This document shows positions 12,861 to 24,465 of a stretch of 64,000 nt of DNA, in pieces. A model generated the notes under the pieces. That model had not been told where the DNA came from and made no database searches. It was given only the letters and a program-made list of their open reading frames with translations. Positions within the stretch are counted from its first letter, which is position 1. Each line of letters starts with the position of its first letter. The DNA is taken from positions 42,314,045 through 42,378,044 of the forward strand of contig CM067592.1 of assembly GCA_034336665.1 (NCBI GenBank), written 5' to 3'. The position numbers were made by a program, and so were the translations under genes. The stretch is from Luscinia megarhynchos. Taxonomy: Eukaryota > Chordata > Aves > Passeriformes > Turdidae.

Positions 12861-12933
12861 CCCTTTTTTTTTCTTTTTTTCTTTTTTTCTTTTTTTTCTT
12901 TTTTTTTCTTTTTTTTTTTTCTTTTTTTCCCAG
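12861..12933 (+). repeat. polypyrimidine tract (T-rich with spaced C)
   Basis: About 70 bases of T runs separated by single C residues, ending in CCCAG. On the minus strand it gives poly-lysine frames that are artefacts. A tract ending in CAG resembles an over-long 3' splice site, but no exon follows that I can support. Confidence 0.9.
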
Positions 12934-14159
12934 GCACCTTCTGACAATGGGGGCAAGAAAGAATGAAGATAAACAAGGGGAAAGGTGCACTAGGAAGGAC
13001 AGAGAGGCCAATGATGGGCTGCACGTCCTGCCTGCTTTCCTGTGCCCTGTCCCTCAGCATTACAGTGCTTTCCAGATGCTGGGTATAGGCTCTTAGCATT
13101 GGGAGAACTCAAGGAAGGGCAGTGGTGGTAAGGAAAGAAACAACATGTCATAGTTACATCGTGAGGCCTGACAGTTATTCCAACTTTCACACTGACTATT
13201 TGTGCGCCTGAAATTAAAGTTCAGAAGTCTTTACTATGCCTATATATTTCAGAAACAAAGTATTCATTTGCATAATTTCTTCTGAAAGTCTTTTGTGCCT
13301 TATTATTCATTTTAGGCTTTTGCCTTGAAATGTGAAAAAGGCTGTGTCTGGAAGTGGCTAAAAATCCTTTGCTAAAGTAGTTTTGAGTGTACTCACAGTT
13401 TGGTTACTCCATCTTTGTGTTTATTTAATAACTAAATTATTTCATTTGTGTGCTTTGCAAATACCATATTCACAAACTAGTAGTTAGTGAAAAATCTTGA
13501 AGAAGGTTTCCACAGTAATTTTTAGTAAAAAATTCCAGAATCATCTCCTTGAAGTTTTAAAACCAGAAAAATTATGTGTGAGGTATCCCTAAATATAATC
13601 TAGGTAAAGGATCAGCCATTAAACATGCTTCTCTGTTAAGGATTCCACAATGAACAGTTCTGTTATTCTTAAAACAGTTTTTCTACACAAAGCATATTTT
13701 TAAGGTATTGTCAGTTGAAATTGCTAAATACTGCTGCAAGTGTAGAAGAGCCATTTGACAGGTCTGGCAGAAGATAATACAGACTTACTGCTAAATAAAA
13801 TTATTTTCTCCTCCCAACAGGCAGACTCCAAATGTTAGTTTACTGTCTCTAACACTCAGAAGCAGAATAAGCCACATATCATCATCCCTACCATATTTCT
13901 CACAAAACCCACTGTAGGGCTGTGTAAGTATCTCTGTCTCTGAAAGCCTCTTTTTTTGTTAAAAATGTCTCAGGCTTCAAGGCAAAATATAAAATGATTA
14001 GGAGGTTTTGTAATGGAAGTGGTACTTGTGTTAAGGTTATCTAACTCTGTTCATTTTTATTGTGTGTTAGGGGTTGGGGTTTGTTCTCTTACTTTTGTTT
14101 TCTCTTCTCTCTGGAGAATTTTTCCCATTCTTATGATAAGAAAGCCTGCCAGGCTGCAC
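12934..14159. other. intergenic, no gene seen
   Basis: Ordinary intergenic sequence with short frames only. Nothing recognised. Confidence 0.6.
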
Positions 14160-14490
14160 CCAAGCTCAAGACAAAGGGATGGGCAGGGGCTGTCCTTTTT
14201 GGCTCGCCAGCAGGGTCGGAGAAGTTGTCTGGGGCTGCTCGCTTCTGGCCCATGCACCAGCCCCACGCGGGGAGGCAGGCTCACTGCTGTGGGACCCTGC
14301 ACTGACGTCTCCTCCGCTCCAGCCTGCTACCTCCGAGCACACAGCCGAGCGGCAGGACACACACGGTGAGCGGGGTGCCTTCCTCCCCCCTTCTCCCGCC
14401 TGGGACACGGCGCTGCCGCCTGCCACCTCCGCAGCTGCAGAGCCCTGCGCCGCCCTCCACCGCCGGGACCGGGCAGGCAGAGAGGGTCTG
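14160..14490. promoter_or_regulatory. isolated GC-rich island
   Basis: About 330 bases of GC-rich sequence with scattered CpG in an AT-rich surround. On the + strand a pyrimidine tract ending CTCCAG (near 14323) is followed about 43 bases later by ACGGTGAGC, which would look like a tiny exon with acceptor and donor. No conserved protein is recognised in any frame. It could be an lncRNA exon, a regulatory CpG island or neither. Confidence 0.35.
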
Positions 14491-17400
14491 CCGAAAAGGG
14501 ACTGGAACCCAGTTATTTGTTCTGCTTGTTGTTAATTGTCATAGCTGCTGTTGTTTTTCTTTGTCTGGTTAGATATATTAGTGAAGAGCTGTTATTCCTA
14601 CCCCTTATCTCTGCCTGAGAGTCCCTGATTCAAAAATTATAATAATTGGGAGGGAGAGGCTTTACATTCTTCATCTTGGGAGGACTTCCTGCCTTTCTTG
14701 GCAAATACCTGTGCTTCAAACCAGGACATCGTGTCCTTGTCAATATCAGATATTTAAAATTTTTGTCTCAAAATGGCGACACTCCTAGTTCATTGATATT
14801 GTTTTCCTTATTATTATTTTCTTGTTTTCTTGATTTTCTAATTCAGGTATGTAGGTCCATGCTAAGGTTTTGGCTTTCTTTTTCTTTATGTCCAGAGATA
14901 AAAGCACTGAAGTTTTTTGATAAAGATTCCCTTTAATATAATCTACATAAAATGCAAATGTATTGTTCATATCTGTGTGGCAAGGCAATGTAGCTGTCCA
15001 ACTAACAGGAAATAAAAAGTATATAGAAAGTAAGCTTCTACGCAGAGAAAGAGTTCTATATAATCTCTTCTGTACAAGTGAATAATAATAGTTTCTGTCA
15101 ATGTAGGAAGATTTGTACTGCTAATCCTTGCATTTCTGTTTATAATTTAAAGTCAGGACTGTAGAATATTATGTGCCTTAAAAAGAAGGAAGCAGCCTAT
15201 GCTGGAGATTGGTTTAGAACATTTGTTCAGCACTTTTATTTCAAGAGCTACAACTGTCACCATATGCAAAAATGTGTGAACTCTAAGACACAGAAAATAT
15301 CTAACACAAAATCAGTATCTGTTATGAAACCGGCCCAAAACTTCATATGGCAATAGTTATTTTTATAATGGTCAAGAAAAAAAAAGAAAAAAAATTGTTA
15401 TTTTGGAAGACTTTCTAAACTTGATTATAGTGTTGCTTTCAGAAAATGTTTTGTTTTTAATTCCTATGTGGAGAATAAATTAATATGACAGTATAACTGT
15501 GTGGTAAAAAAGTAATAGGAGCTGTGTTGCTATCAGATTTCTGGTATTTAGAAGGCTAAGAATGACTTTATAAACACTTTGCTTTACTCATTACTCCACA
15601 CTCCAGGGTGATCTAGTTTAAAAAGAACTGTGTAAGTAGTTATTTACAATACTGAGTACCAACATGATTTAATTGAAATACATTCTTTTAAGGCTTTTGA
15701 AAGAAGTCTTTGGTGAATTACATTAAATTTGATAAAATTCAAGTAAATACTCCAAGCAAAAATGAAACTCAAGGAAAAACAACAAAAAAGTTGCTGAAAC
15801 AAATACTAATGCAAGCATTATCCAGCATAAAACACACTCCAATATTTAAAATATCCCCATATTTTTAAATTTTTAAAGTGGTAAATCTGCATACCGTGGA
15901 TCATTTTAAAATTCACATTAACCTTTCTCTTTGACATGAGGAGTTTCAAAATTTGTATGTAGATGTATCTGTAGGACCTCTAAGGATAGTATAAATATGA
16001 TTCTTGAATAAAGGCTTTAGTAAAGTAAAGAAATATCAACCATTTTATTTTGAAAGATTTTTTTTATGTCTGTTTGGGGTTAGCCTATCTTCAATTAAGG
16101 GAAGATCCTTAAGATCTTAAAACTTTAAAATCTTTTATTTGTACTATTTCAGTATATTTCAGTACCAACATATCAGAATACTTGGACTGAAATTTGCTCA
16201 CCTGTATTTCTCTCTTTTGTGTGTGAAGGACATTAATATATTCCCAGCAGCTTCCTTTGACTGTCAAAGTTTAATCGTGATGCATGTGGTAAAATATGTC
16301 TTATTGGTACTCTTCAAAACAGCCTTTTTTTTTATTTAACAAGAGAAAATGTAATATTTTCATTTTTTCCTTCTCAATATAAATATATTTTGCTGCTTCT
16401 AAGATACATTTTTTCTTTTGAAACCACCTGTATTTATATTGCTTTTGACTTAAAATAACACATTCTGTATAATATGCCAACAGTAACAGAATTCTCATAT
16501 GATTTCTGTAACTGTTTTAAAACCCTACTTGTAGAAAGCTTTGGAAGAAGTAAAACTTTTTTGGCATGTGTAAAATTTTATGGTTAATCTAGCCCCAGCA
16601 AAGAAAACAGAGTAACAATTGTTTTTAGACCTGAGGGAACACTCGCAATGCCAGATAAAATTAGCAGTGCCATATAAAACCATTAGAATGTTTTGAAATC
16701 AGCACACAGAATGGAGATTAGAATGTCATGCAACCCTCCCGTTGTCCCTGAACTTTTTTAACATTAGCCTGCTTTCTGGCAGTTTTTTTACCTGCTTGAG
16801 GCTTGGAGTTCCTGCACTGCCTAATATCTCCACAGGTTAAAAGCTTCTCAGGTTTCTGAGTGTGCAAGGCTTTTAAGTGCCTGTGCTGTTTATCTGTCAA
16901 AGACTCCAGATACTTGTGGCTGGATATTAGATATTTCTACTTCAGTATCTTCTAGAGGAATAAGTGGGTGGGCAGGTTTTCTTTTAACACCTTCCCTCCA
17001 TTATGTAATATTCTCTGAGTTTATCTCTCAGAGAACATTTTGAATATTTTACTTGCTTTTCAACTCAAAAAAGAACAGATATATTCATAAGCAGTCATGG
17101 TTCATGTGCAAGTTAAATCATGTACAGGGGAAAGTAGAATAATGAATTTGTGGTGCTGCACATCAGCCCAAACACAAGGATTCTCTGGAGGCTGCAAGGA
17201 CTGTTCTGTGCACAACACCAACTTGGGCAGGAACACTGATGATAGGAAATGTATTCAGATGCTGAGCAGGACAGACCACGGAATCTGACCAGTACTGAGG
17301 TGTTATATAGGTAAAAGTGACCCATGGCAACAACAAACTCTAAATCTTAGAAGTATGCATTCTAGAAGTTTCTGGAGAAAAATGGCATATCTTTGCCAAA

Positions 17401-20261
17401 TAGTTTGCTTACATTCAAATTGTGGCTGTGTCTTTCTGTCCTTCTGATGCATAAGCTAAACACAAGGCAGCATTAAGCTGATAGACTGAATCACTTGTGG
17501 TATGTGTAGACATTTATGTAAATACTCCTGTCATTTTATACTATATTATTAATAGTTCGTATATTCAGATATTAACAAAATTACTTCTGAACTACTTTCC
17601 AGAGGTGATTTTTTGTGCTCCTGGCATGGGGAAAGCATGTACATATCACCCTCCTTCTCCAGATGTAAAAAAAAACACCTCAGCATTATTAGCAGATTGA
17701 AGTCCTGGTATCCTCGCTCCTAAAAGCCTTCCAGGCTTTGAATAGAGAAATTAGTGCCCTCCCTTATTTATTGTTGAAATTGTTAATTTGTGAAGGATTT
17801 TTTTTTGTCTTTTATAGGACTTTTTTCCTACTGCTAGAAATATGGTGGTCTGCATATGAAATGTTCCATCCCTGAATTTCTTTAAGGGTTTTCTTATTTG
17901 ACTGCTGTTTCACACCCATCTGTGACATGGGTTATCAAATTAGGTATCTGAAAGCTTTTCAGTACTAAAAATTCTTATTCTAATACTTAGCATTAATTTC
18001 TGTAATGGTGATTTGACTCTGGTTTAAACACTAAGATTCAACTATTGTAATTTGTTTAAGGCTTTTGTACAGTCCATGACAGAATTCCTTTATGAAAATA
18101 TGTTTCTTAAGTAATATCATTTTCAACATTGAATGCATGTCTTGTCCAAAACAAAAAGCAAACTCATCAAATTTGAAATAACAAATGAAGAGCTGTTACT
18201 GATACTGTTTTCAGCTGGGCGTTTGCTGATACAAGAAAGAAACAATGCAAAAAACCAGACAAGATGCCGAAGTCTGATACCGTTACGGAAAGTACCAAAG
18301 GAGAAAGAAAAAACATGAAAGAAAGATTAACACTGGGAGGTGACTGAAGGCTTTGAACCGTGAAGCAGATGAAAGTGTATGAAAAAATACCTGACTTTGC
18401 AATTTGTTTCTATTCTTGCCACAATAACCTTACATATCTTGAGTTTTGGCAGGTGACCTAGACCTTATTGATGCATACAGAGGAGATTACTTTTAGTCCT
18501 AAGATAAAATTCCTCCTGTTTTTTAACAAAAATACAAAACATAGGGTAGGGAGAAGCCAAAATAAGTAATCTGATATGTCTTCAGTTTAAAAGAAATTAA
18601 AAAGTAAATAACGTATATACCTGATATTTATTTCATCAACACATACAGCTTGTGAGAACAACATATGCAACTAATTCCTGTGAAATATGGTTTCCTGTGG
18701 ATACTGAATCATGGCTGGATGACTGCCTTCTTTGAAGTACAGTAAAATATTCTCAAGTAATTCTGTAACAAGCTATACAGTGGCTAGAAGTTTAGGGCAC
18801 GTCTGAGATAATTTTTTTTAAACAACTTTGAACAACATTTATTTTACAGCCTCCTCAGTAGTCTAAGAATTAGACTGGTGTATGAAAGTGTTTCACAATG
18901 CCCAGTTCTCTGGACCTTGAAAGTATAGTTTGGTTCACTGGGCACAGAGAGCTCTTCACCCAGATACACTTCTATGCTGAAGCAGGCTCTGCTGCTCACA
19001 AAAGTGTGACCATCCTCTGCCTTTGCAGGCCCAGGGGAGAGAGAAGGGAGACCCATGTGCAAATGAAGTCCTTTTTGAAGACTTCACTGTTGTTTGTACA
19101 TCTGATAAAGGTGCAACTCAAAACACTCAGGTTTGAAAACTTTATCATTAGTAGGAAGAGATTGGCACTTCCAGAGCCATGCTGAATTAGGTGGGTGGTA
19201 CACACTGTTGCTGCCAGAGGTAATTAAAATTACTTGTCAGCATTTTTGGTTGTATCTTCATGGAGGAATGCAAATATAGCTGAATTCACCTCTGTGCTCT
19301 ACACTATTCTGGAAGCTCTCAGACTCGCAGAAAGAACCAGGTTTTGTGCAGGCCAAATCATCTTGGCCATTGTGCTTCATACCCAGCGTAACCTCAGTGG
19401 GCACTTGCTTTATGGAGCCTGCTGGAGAATAAACAGCCTTGGTTTGTATGTGCTGACATAGAAGTCATGTCCTTGGATTTGATCACTCTACCCAATGCAG
19501 CTTTCTATTCACAAAGTTGTTGATAAATCATTTTCCTCCTGATTAGGTACAATTCCTTCCTTATTGCATTTAGTTCCTTACATGTTTTGCATCTTACTGC
19601 TTCCCTAGTTTATCAAGACATTTGTACTGGTAGCAAAAACATACTGGGTAGCTCCATCATTGATGGAGAGGAAATTATTAGAGTATCTTTTGTTCCTTAA
19701 ACCAGAAATCAAAATACAATTTTGAACTGAACTATAAATGAGATGTAATTTCTTTTCTAAGGTGTTTCAAAAACATTAAGGATAAACACATTTAGGTGGA
19801 GTGAAGTGGGACATAATTTGTTCATCACATTTGCAGATGAATAAACTGCTGGCTTTTAATTGTAAAGTCAAGAGCAAAATTGTTGTCTTGTAGTCTTCTT
19901 TATTTTCACTTTTTCTGAAGACTCAATATTGGAAAATAATTGAATATGTCTGAAAAGTGTGAGGAAGAATGGCCACAGTAATGGACATATAGCATACTGT
20001 AATACATCTTCAAGTGTGAATAAAGTCAGATCAGGGACCAGACTATTCTCTGGACTTTTTGGAGCTCTCTAACATTATCCTTACTATTAGAAAATAATTA
20101 TGTCCTGAGCTGCACTAGGGGGAGTCTTGCCAGCAGGCCAGGGGAGGTTCTCTTTCCCCTTTCCTCAGCGCTGTTAAGTGATACACCTCTAACACTGCAT
20201 CTAGTTGTGAGCACATGGAGAATATTTTAGGTACTGGGGAGAGGTTTTAATCCGGCGTGAA
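14491..20261. other. intergenic, no gene seen
   Basis: AT-rich DNA with only short frames. No repeats or genes recognised. Confidence 0.65.
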
Positions 20262-20608
20262 GATCTTTATTTCCTATGAGGAAAAGCTGAACAAGCTGGG
20301 GCTGTTTAGTCTGGAGAAGAAAAAGCTCAAGGGGAATCACCTCACTGTGTGTAGAGTGAACACAGTGTGTACAGAGGGTGAAGCTGTGATATTATCAGTA
20401 GCACCCAGTGATAGAACAAGAGGCAACGGGCACATACTGAAACACAGGAGGTTCCTCCCAACATTAATATGTTAATATTAATAATAACAACATCAGGAAA
20501 ATGTTGGGTTTCTTTTATTATCTGAGAGTGACCTGACTCGTTCAGGTTGCTCAGCGTGGTGTCGAGTCTCCTTCTTTAGAGATAATCAAAACCTGTCCGG
20601 GTAGATGG
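20262..20608 (+). mobile_element. CR1 LINE fragment, sense orientation (left part)
   Basis: The sequence follows the 3' part of avian CR1 elements: a GAGGAAAAGCTGAACAAGCT block, CTGGGGCTGTTTAGTCTGGAG, then ACAAGAGGCAACGGGCACA and GAAACACAGGAGGTTCC, and after a degenerate AT-rich patch near 20466-20510, GTCGAGTCTCCTTCTTTAGA and ATAATCAAAACCTGTCCGGG. It is a 5'-truncated dead copy with no intact reading frame. Confidence 0.88.
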
Positions 20609-20948
20609 TTCATTCCATGATTACAAATCAGGCTACTGCTCTTCTATAGAAATCTGTGCACTGAAGTACTAGACAGGGCAGCCAGTATGAGTAATGTTCA
20701 GAAATGCTACCACCTTGTGGTGGCTGAAATGACTGAACATACTGACAGCGCTCTGAAACTCAGCTCCTTACCCACATGGTCTGTAATTACATGCAGCGTC
20801 CACACCTTCCCAAACAAGATTTCAAAGTGCTTTTGTTGTTCCTCAGTAATATCGAAGTAATATTTTCAGTAAATTAGGTTTTTTTTTAGTTTAATTAATT
20901 TGCAACAAGTAATTAGAGAAGTCTCTGCCTTATGCTTTATTCATATGT
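20609..20948. other. unidentified 340-bp insert inside a CR1
   Basis: This segment separates two consecutive parts of one CR1 copy and does not resemble CR1. It contains CACCTTGTGGTGG near 20711 and an AT-rich right half. No terminal inverted repeat, poly-A tail or target duplication is evident. It could be a nested short element or diverged unique DNA. Confidence 0.45.
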
Positions 20949-20999
20949 TTTAGATAGGCCTGCAAGGAACAGGGAGTTGGACTCAATGATTCTGGAGAT
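20949..20999 (+). mobile_element. CR1 LINE fragment, sense orientation (3' tail)
   Basis: The stretch GGCCTGCAAGGAACAGGGAG followed by TTGGACTCAATGATTCTGGA matches the CR1 3' tail that should follow directly after the part ending near 20608. It is probably the same insertion. Confidence 0.65.
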
Positions 21000-21112
21000 T
21001 AGCAAATTTATATGGATTATGTAACAAATATTGCTCTTTTAAAACCTCACTCCAAATTCAGAAACCTCGTATCCCATGGGAGATGTCAATGTACCCTTGG
21101 TGAAGGTAGTAT

Positions 21113-21185
21113 TAGTCATTATTACTATTATAATTAGTAGTAGTATTAGTATTATTATTATTACTAATGGTTATTATTAATGGTG
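21113..21185. repeat. impure ATT/TAG trinucleotide repeat
   Basis: Repeated TATTA, TAGTAG and ATTATTATT motifs with several substitutions and interruptions. Confidence 0.8.
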
Positions 21186-22728
21186 TTTCAAAGCATTATG
21201 ACAGTAGTGGCAGTATTAGCACTTGTAGCGACAGCACGAACTTGAAAACCAAGAGAGAGTAAGTCCCGTCCTTGGGAAATATAACCAAACACCTCTGCAA
21301 AATGGGCTCCAAATGGGGCAAGAATTAGATTAATATGATACCTATTTTATCCATCACGACAAAAGATCAGGGATCCCTGTGAATTCAGGGAAATACACAG
21401 TAGAATATACAGCAGACTGGTTTTCCCTCACATAAGTGTGGAATTGTTTGATTTTTAAATGTAATCAGGTATGTGCAGTGAAGGAAAGTACATCCAGCAG
21501 GTGTGTTAGTGTTATATTCTCTGATCTGCTTCTTCCTGAAAGACTTTATAGCACTTTTCAACAGGGCCTAGGTGTTCCATTCCAGAAAAAGTGGGAACTT
21601 ACAATCATTTAAGTCCAGTTTTCATGAGAACTCAATTTCAGTAATACAGCTACTGGTAATTAAAGAAATTTTGTGCCAGAATTCATGAACTTTTTTCAAA
21701 CAGCTTATCTGCATTAATTCTGGTGTAAGTTGTAGAAAATAATGACCACTAAATGCTACAACTGTATTTTGACATTGAATGTTTATTTTCCACAAAACAT
21801 CTGATACTGAGCATTACATAAAACACTGTAATTAAATATTACATCATATAATTAACAAACATTGAACTGTAGTCTATATGCAGTGTTTGTGCAGTATTTT
21901 GGTTGTGTTTCTGACTGCATGTTTTGTATTTTATTAATGCCTTGGAAATTATTAATCTAATTTATGTGCTTTAAAAGCAGAATCAGTATTATGATCTAAA
22001 GGAGTAAAATATCCAGCTAACTTAATATACTAGACAGCAATAATTTATATCAATGATAAATGTAAAATAATGCTGTGCAAGCAGTTGCTGCACAGCAGTT
22101 TCTCAAGTGCCAGCCCATGAGCAAGTTGGTCTGCACACAAGTCAGTGTCTGGAAGCAGAAGTGTATATAAAATAATGTCATTTAAAATATGGCTTACCTT
22201 AAGGGAAAAGTTCAAAGCAGAACGTTCTCAGGCATTGTTACTTTTACAATTTTCAGCATAGCAAACACTTTATTTTATTCTCATGCTGAAACAGGTCATG
22301 GTTTAGCTGTTTTCTCTCTTAATCTGTAACGTCTGATTTCCTCTTCACATTGCTACTCCCATTTCTCCAGTTCCCAGATAATTTAGATTTTGGCTCCTGA
22401 GCTCAGTCTGCTATTAAGTTTGCCAGTTCATACTCTCATTTGGCAACACTTGTGGTACAAAGCACGCTTAGATGACCCAGTCATTTCACAGACACTGAGT
22501 AGCTGCCGGGCGGCAATAGTGCTCAACCATTACCACGAAAGACTGTTTCAAATTGAATGGCTAGCATGATTTTCTCTTGGTAACTACCTAAAAATATGCT
22601 ATAATAATATTAAACGTTTAGTAAAAAGCTATTAATTATTTAAAATGTCACAAGTTCCTGAGATTTTCAATGTAAGTGATTCCTTGATGTCACTTTAATG
22701 AAGTCAGGCTTTTCTATGCAGAAAAGTT

Positions 22729-22751
22729 GGGGGGGGGGGAGGGAGGGGGGA
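22729..22751 (+). repeat. G-run with G-quadruplex potential
   Basis: A run of G residues broken only by single A residues, giving GGGAGGGAGGGGGG-type spacing within 23 bases. Confidence 0.85.
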
Positions 22752-23329
22752 GAAACAAAACCATAAAACCAAAACCAAGAAACCACCAAAAGACCCAAAA
22801 CAAATACAACAGCTCCTCGACAGAACAGAGCAGAAGTAAAGCAAAAATTAAATAAATCCCTGCATACTCTTAGAAACCTCTTCGTAATATCTTTCTGCAA
22901 ACAAGAAACTAAGTCAGCCAAAATCAAGTGAAAAATACTGTCTTGGAGCCACAGGAAATGCCAGTTCTTTGTGTCATTGTTGCTAGGCCCCTGCATTTCT
23001 TCTAAAGTCAGAGGTTAAGAAGAATGACTTTCAGTGTGTCTGTTTTTCACAAATCCAATTAACCACAGTTGCAAGTCATATTAAAAAGAGCCTACATGAG
23101 GTCTGCTGGAAACCTTCAAGACCAATTTTATCTTATACCCACTTCTGCATGGCAATTTCTTATTTTTGTTTGTCTCTTTTGATTAGGATGAGTTTTTTCT
23201 CAAGATGTCTTTCCCCCACCTCCACACACACACCAAGGAAGGACTTTATTTTTTTGTTTTTGAATTTTGTTTTTGGTGGGGTGGAGTTTTTTTAAAGTTT
23301 TTTGGTTTTTAGCATTCCCAGACCTCTTG

Positions 23330-24290
23330 TCTTTCGGAGCGCTTTTATCCGCGCTGCAGAGGCACGAGGTCGGCTCGAGCTGTTGGGCGAATTCCAATGC
23401 TGGTGTTTAGGTTGGGATCTCTCTGTGTCCCCTGGCTCCCACAGGTCTCGGGATGACTCCCCCTCGTCCCCACTGGCAGGGCCCGTGCCATTCATCGGGC
23501 ATGGAGCCCTCCCGCGTTCCCGGTCGCCTCCTCCCAGCCCGGGCCCAGCCTGCGGCGCGCCCCGCGCACCGAGCTCCCTGCGCCGGGCGTTCGCCAGACC
23601 CACAGCGGGCAGCTCTGCCTTCCTGCCAGCACACACCGAGCACAAAGGGCACCAGTGCAGCACCGCGGTGTAACCAGCTGCTCGCTACAATAGCAAACAA
23701 ACACTTGTAATGGAGCCACAGCCTGTGTAATTCCTGTCCGCGTTGGCGGGGCTACATTTCTGGAAATATATTAGAAATAAATCACAACAAGCTCCGTACA
23801 AATGAAGCAAAGCGGTGTAAATATGAATTAAGTGTGAAGGGCCAACAAAGGCTGCCACTGATCCTCACGGGAATAAGAGCCGCCTTCTTCCACCATTCAT
23901 CTTAAAACTACGTGAATTGCTTTTGCTTGGAGATTTATGAGGGATTTTTTACTGAAAGCAGCTGAAATTAGTCAGGAGAAGGGGAAGAGAACAGCCGTGC
24001 AGTCTGCTCAGACAAGCGTGGGCACAGCCGGCCTCAGCTTGCTGAGTGTCTTGATTTGGATGGCGAGGGTGGTGCGGGCTGGGCACGGCTGGGCCCGGCT
24101 GCCTCGCGCACCAATTTGGGGAGCCTGGGGCGCCGGGCGCCGGTGATGGGGCCGTGTGATGCTGGTCAGCCTCCTGCGGAGCGGGGGCTGCGCCCTGGTG
24201 CTGGCAGCCGCGCCTCGCAGCACCGCGCTGAGCGGATATCCCGCCGGGAACCAGCCCTGCCCGCGCCGCTGTCCCCATGGCGAGCCTGGG
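23330..24290. promoter_or_regulatory. CpG-rich island with possible conserved non-coding element
   Basis: CpG-dense sequence at 23330-23670 and 24060-24290 flanks a moderately GC core at 23680-23940. The core has many homeodomain-type ATTA/TAAT sites and forkhead-like motifs (GCAAACAAACA near 23692, TGTAAATATG near 23816). No repeat family is recognised and no frame looks coding. The look is that of a CpG-island-associated enhancer or an unannotated promoter, but this cannot be proven without alignment. Confidence 0.45.
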
Positions 24291-24292
24291 GC

Positions 24293-24465
24293 GGGATGGG
24301 ATGGGATGGGATGGGATGGGATGGGATGGGATGGGATGGGATGGGATGGGATGGGATGGGATGGGATGGGATGGGATGGGATGGGATGGGATGGGATGGG
24401 ATGGGATGGGATGGGATGGGATGGGATGGGATGGGATGGGATGGGATGGGATGGGATGGGATGGG
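24293..24465 (+). repeat. (GGGAT)35 pentanucleotide array
   Basis: About 34.6 perfect copies of GGGAT over 173 bases (ATCCC on the other strand), directly abutting the CpG-rich island. GGG triplets separated by AT are an ideal G-quadruplex pattern on the + strand. Frames through it (Met-Gly-Trp-Asp or Pro-Ser-His-Pro-Ile repeats) are artefacts. Confidence 0.98.

Larger units (their letters stand above)
21000..23329. other. intergenic with simple-sequence patches
   Basis: No gene is recognised. It contains an impure TTA/TAG trinucleotide patch (21113-21185), a G-run of 22-23 bases with two A interruptions (22729-22751), and a short CA run near 23222. Confidence 0.65.

Noticed and set aside
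12829..13099. Lysine-rich frames on the minus strand
   Set aside because: They are translations of the polypyrimidine tract.
23302..23719. Overlapping frames of 75-123 codons in the CpG-rich block
   Set aside because: They are open on both strands because the region is GC-rich. No domain, splice pattern or codon bias supports any of them.
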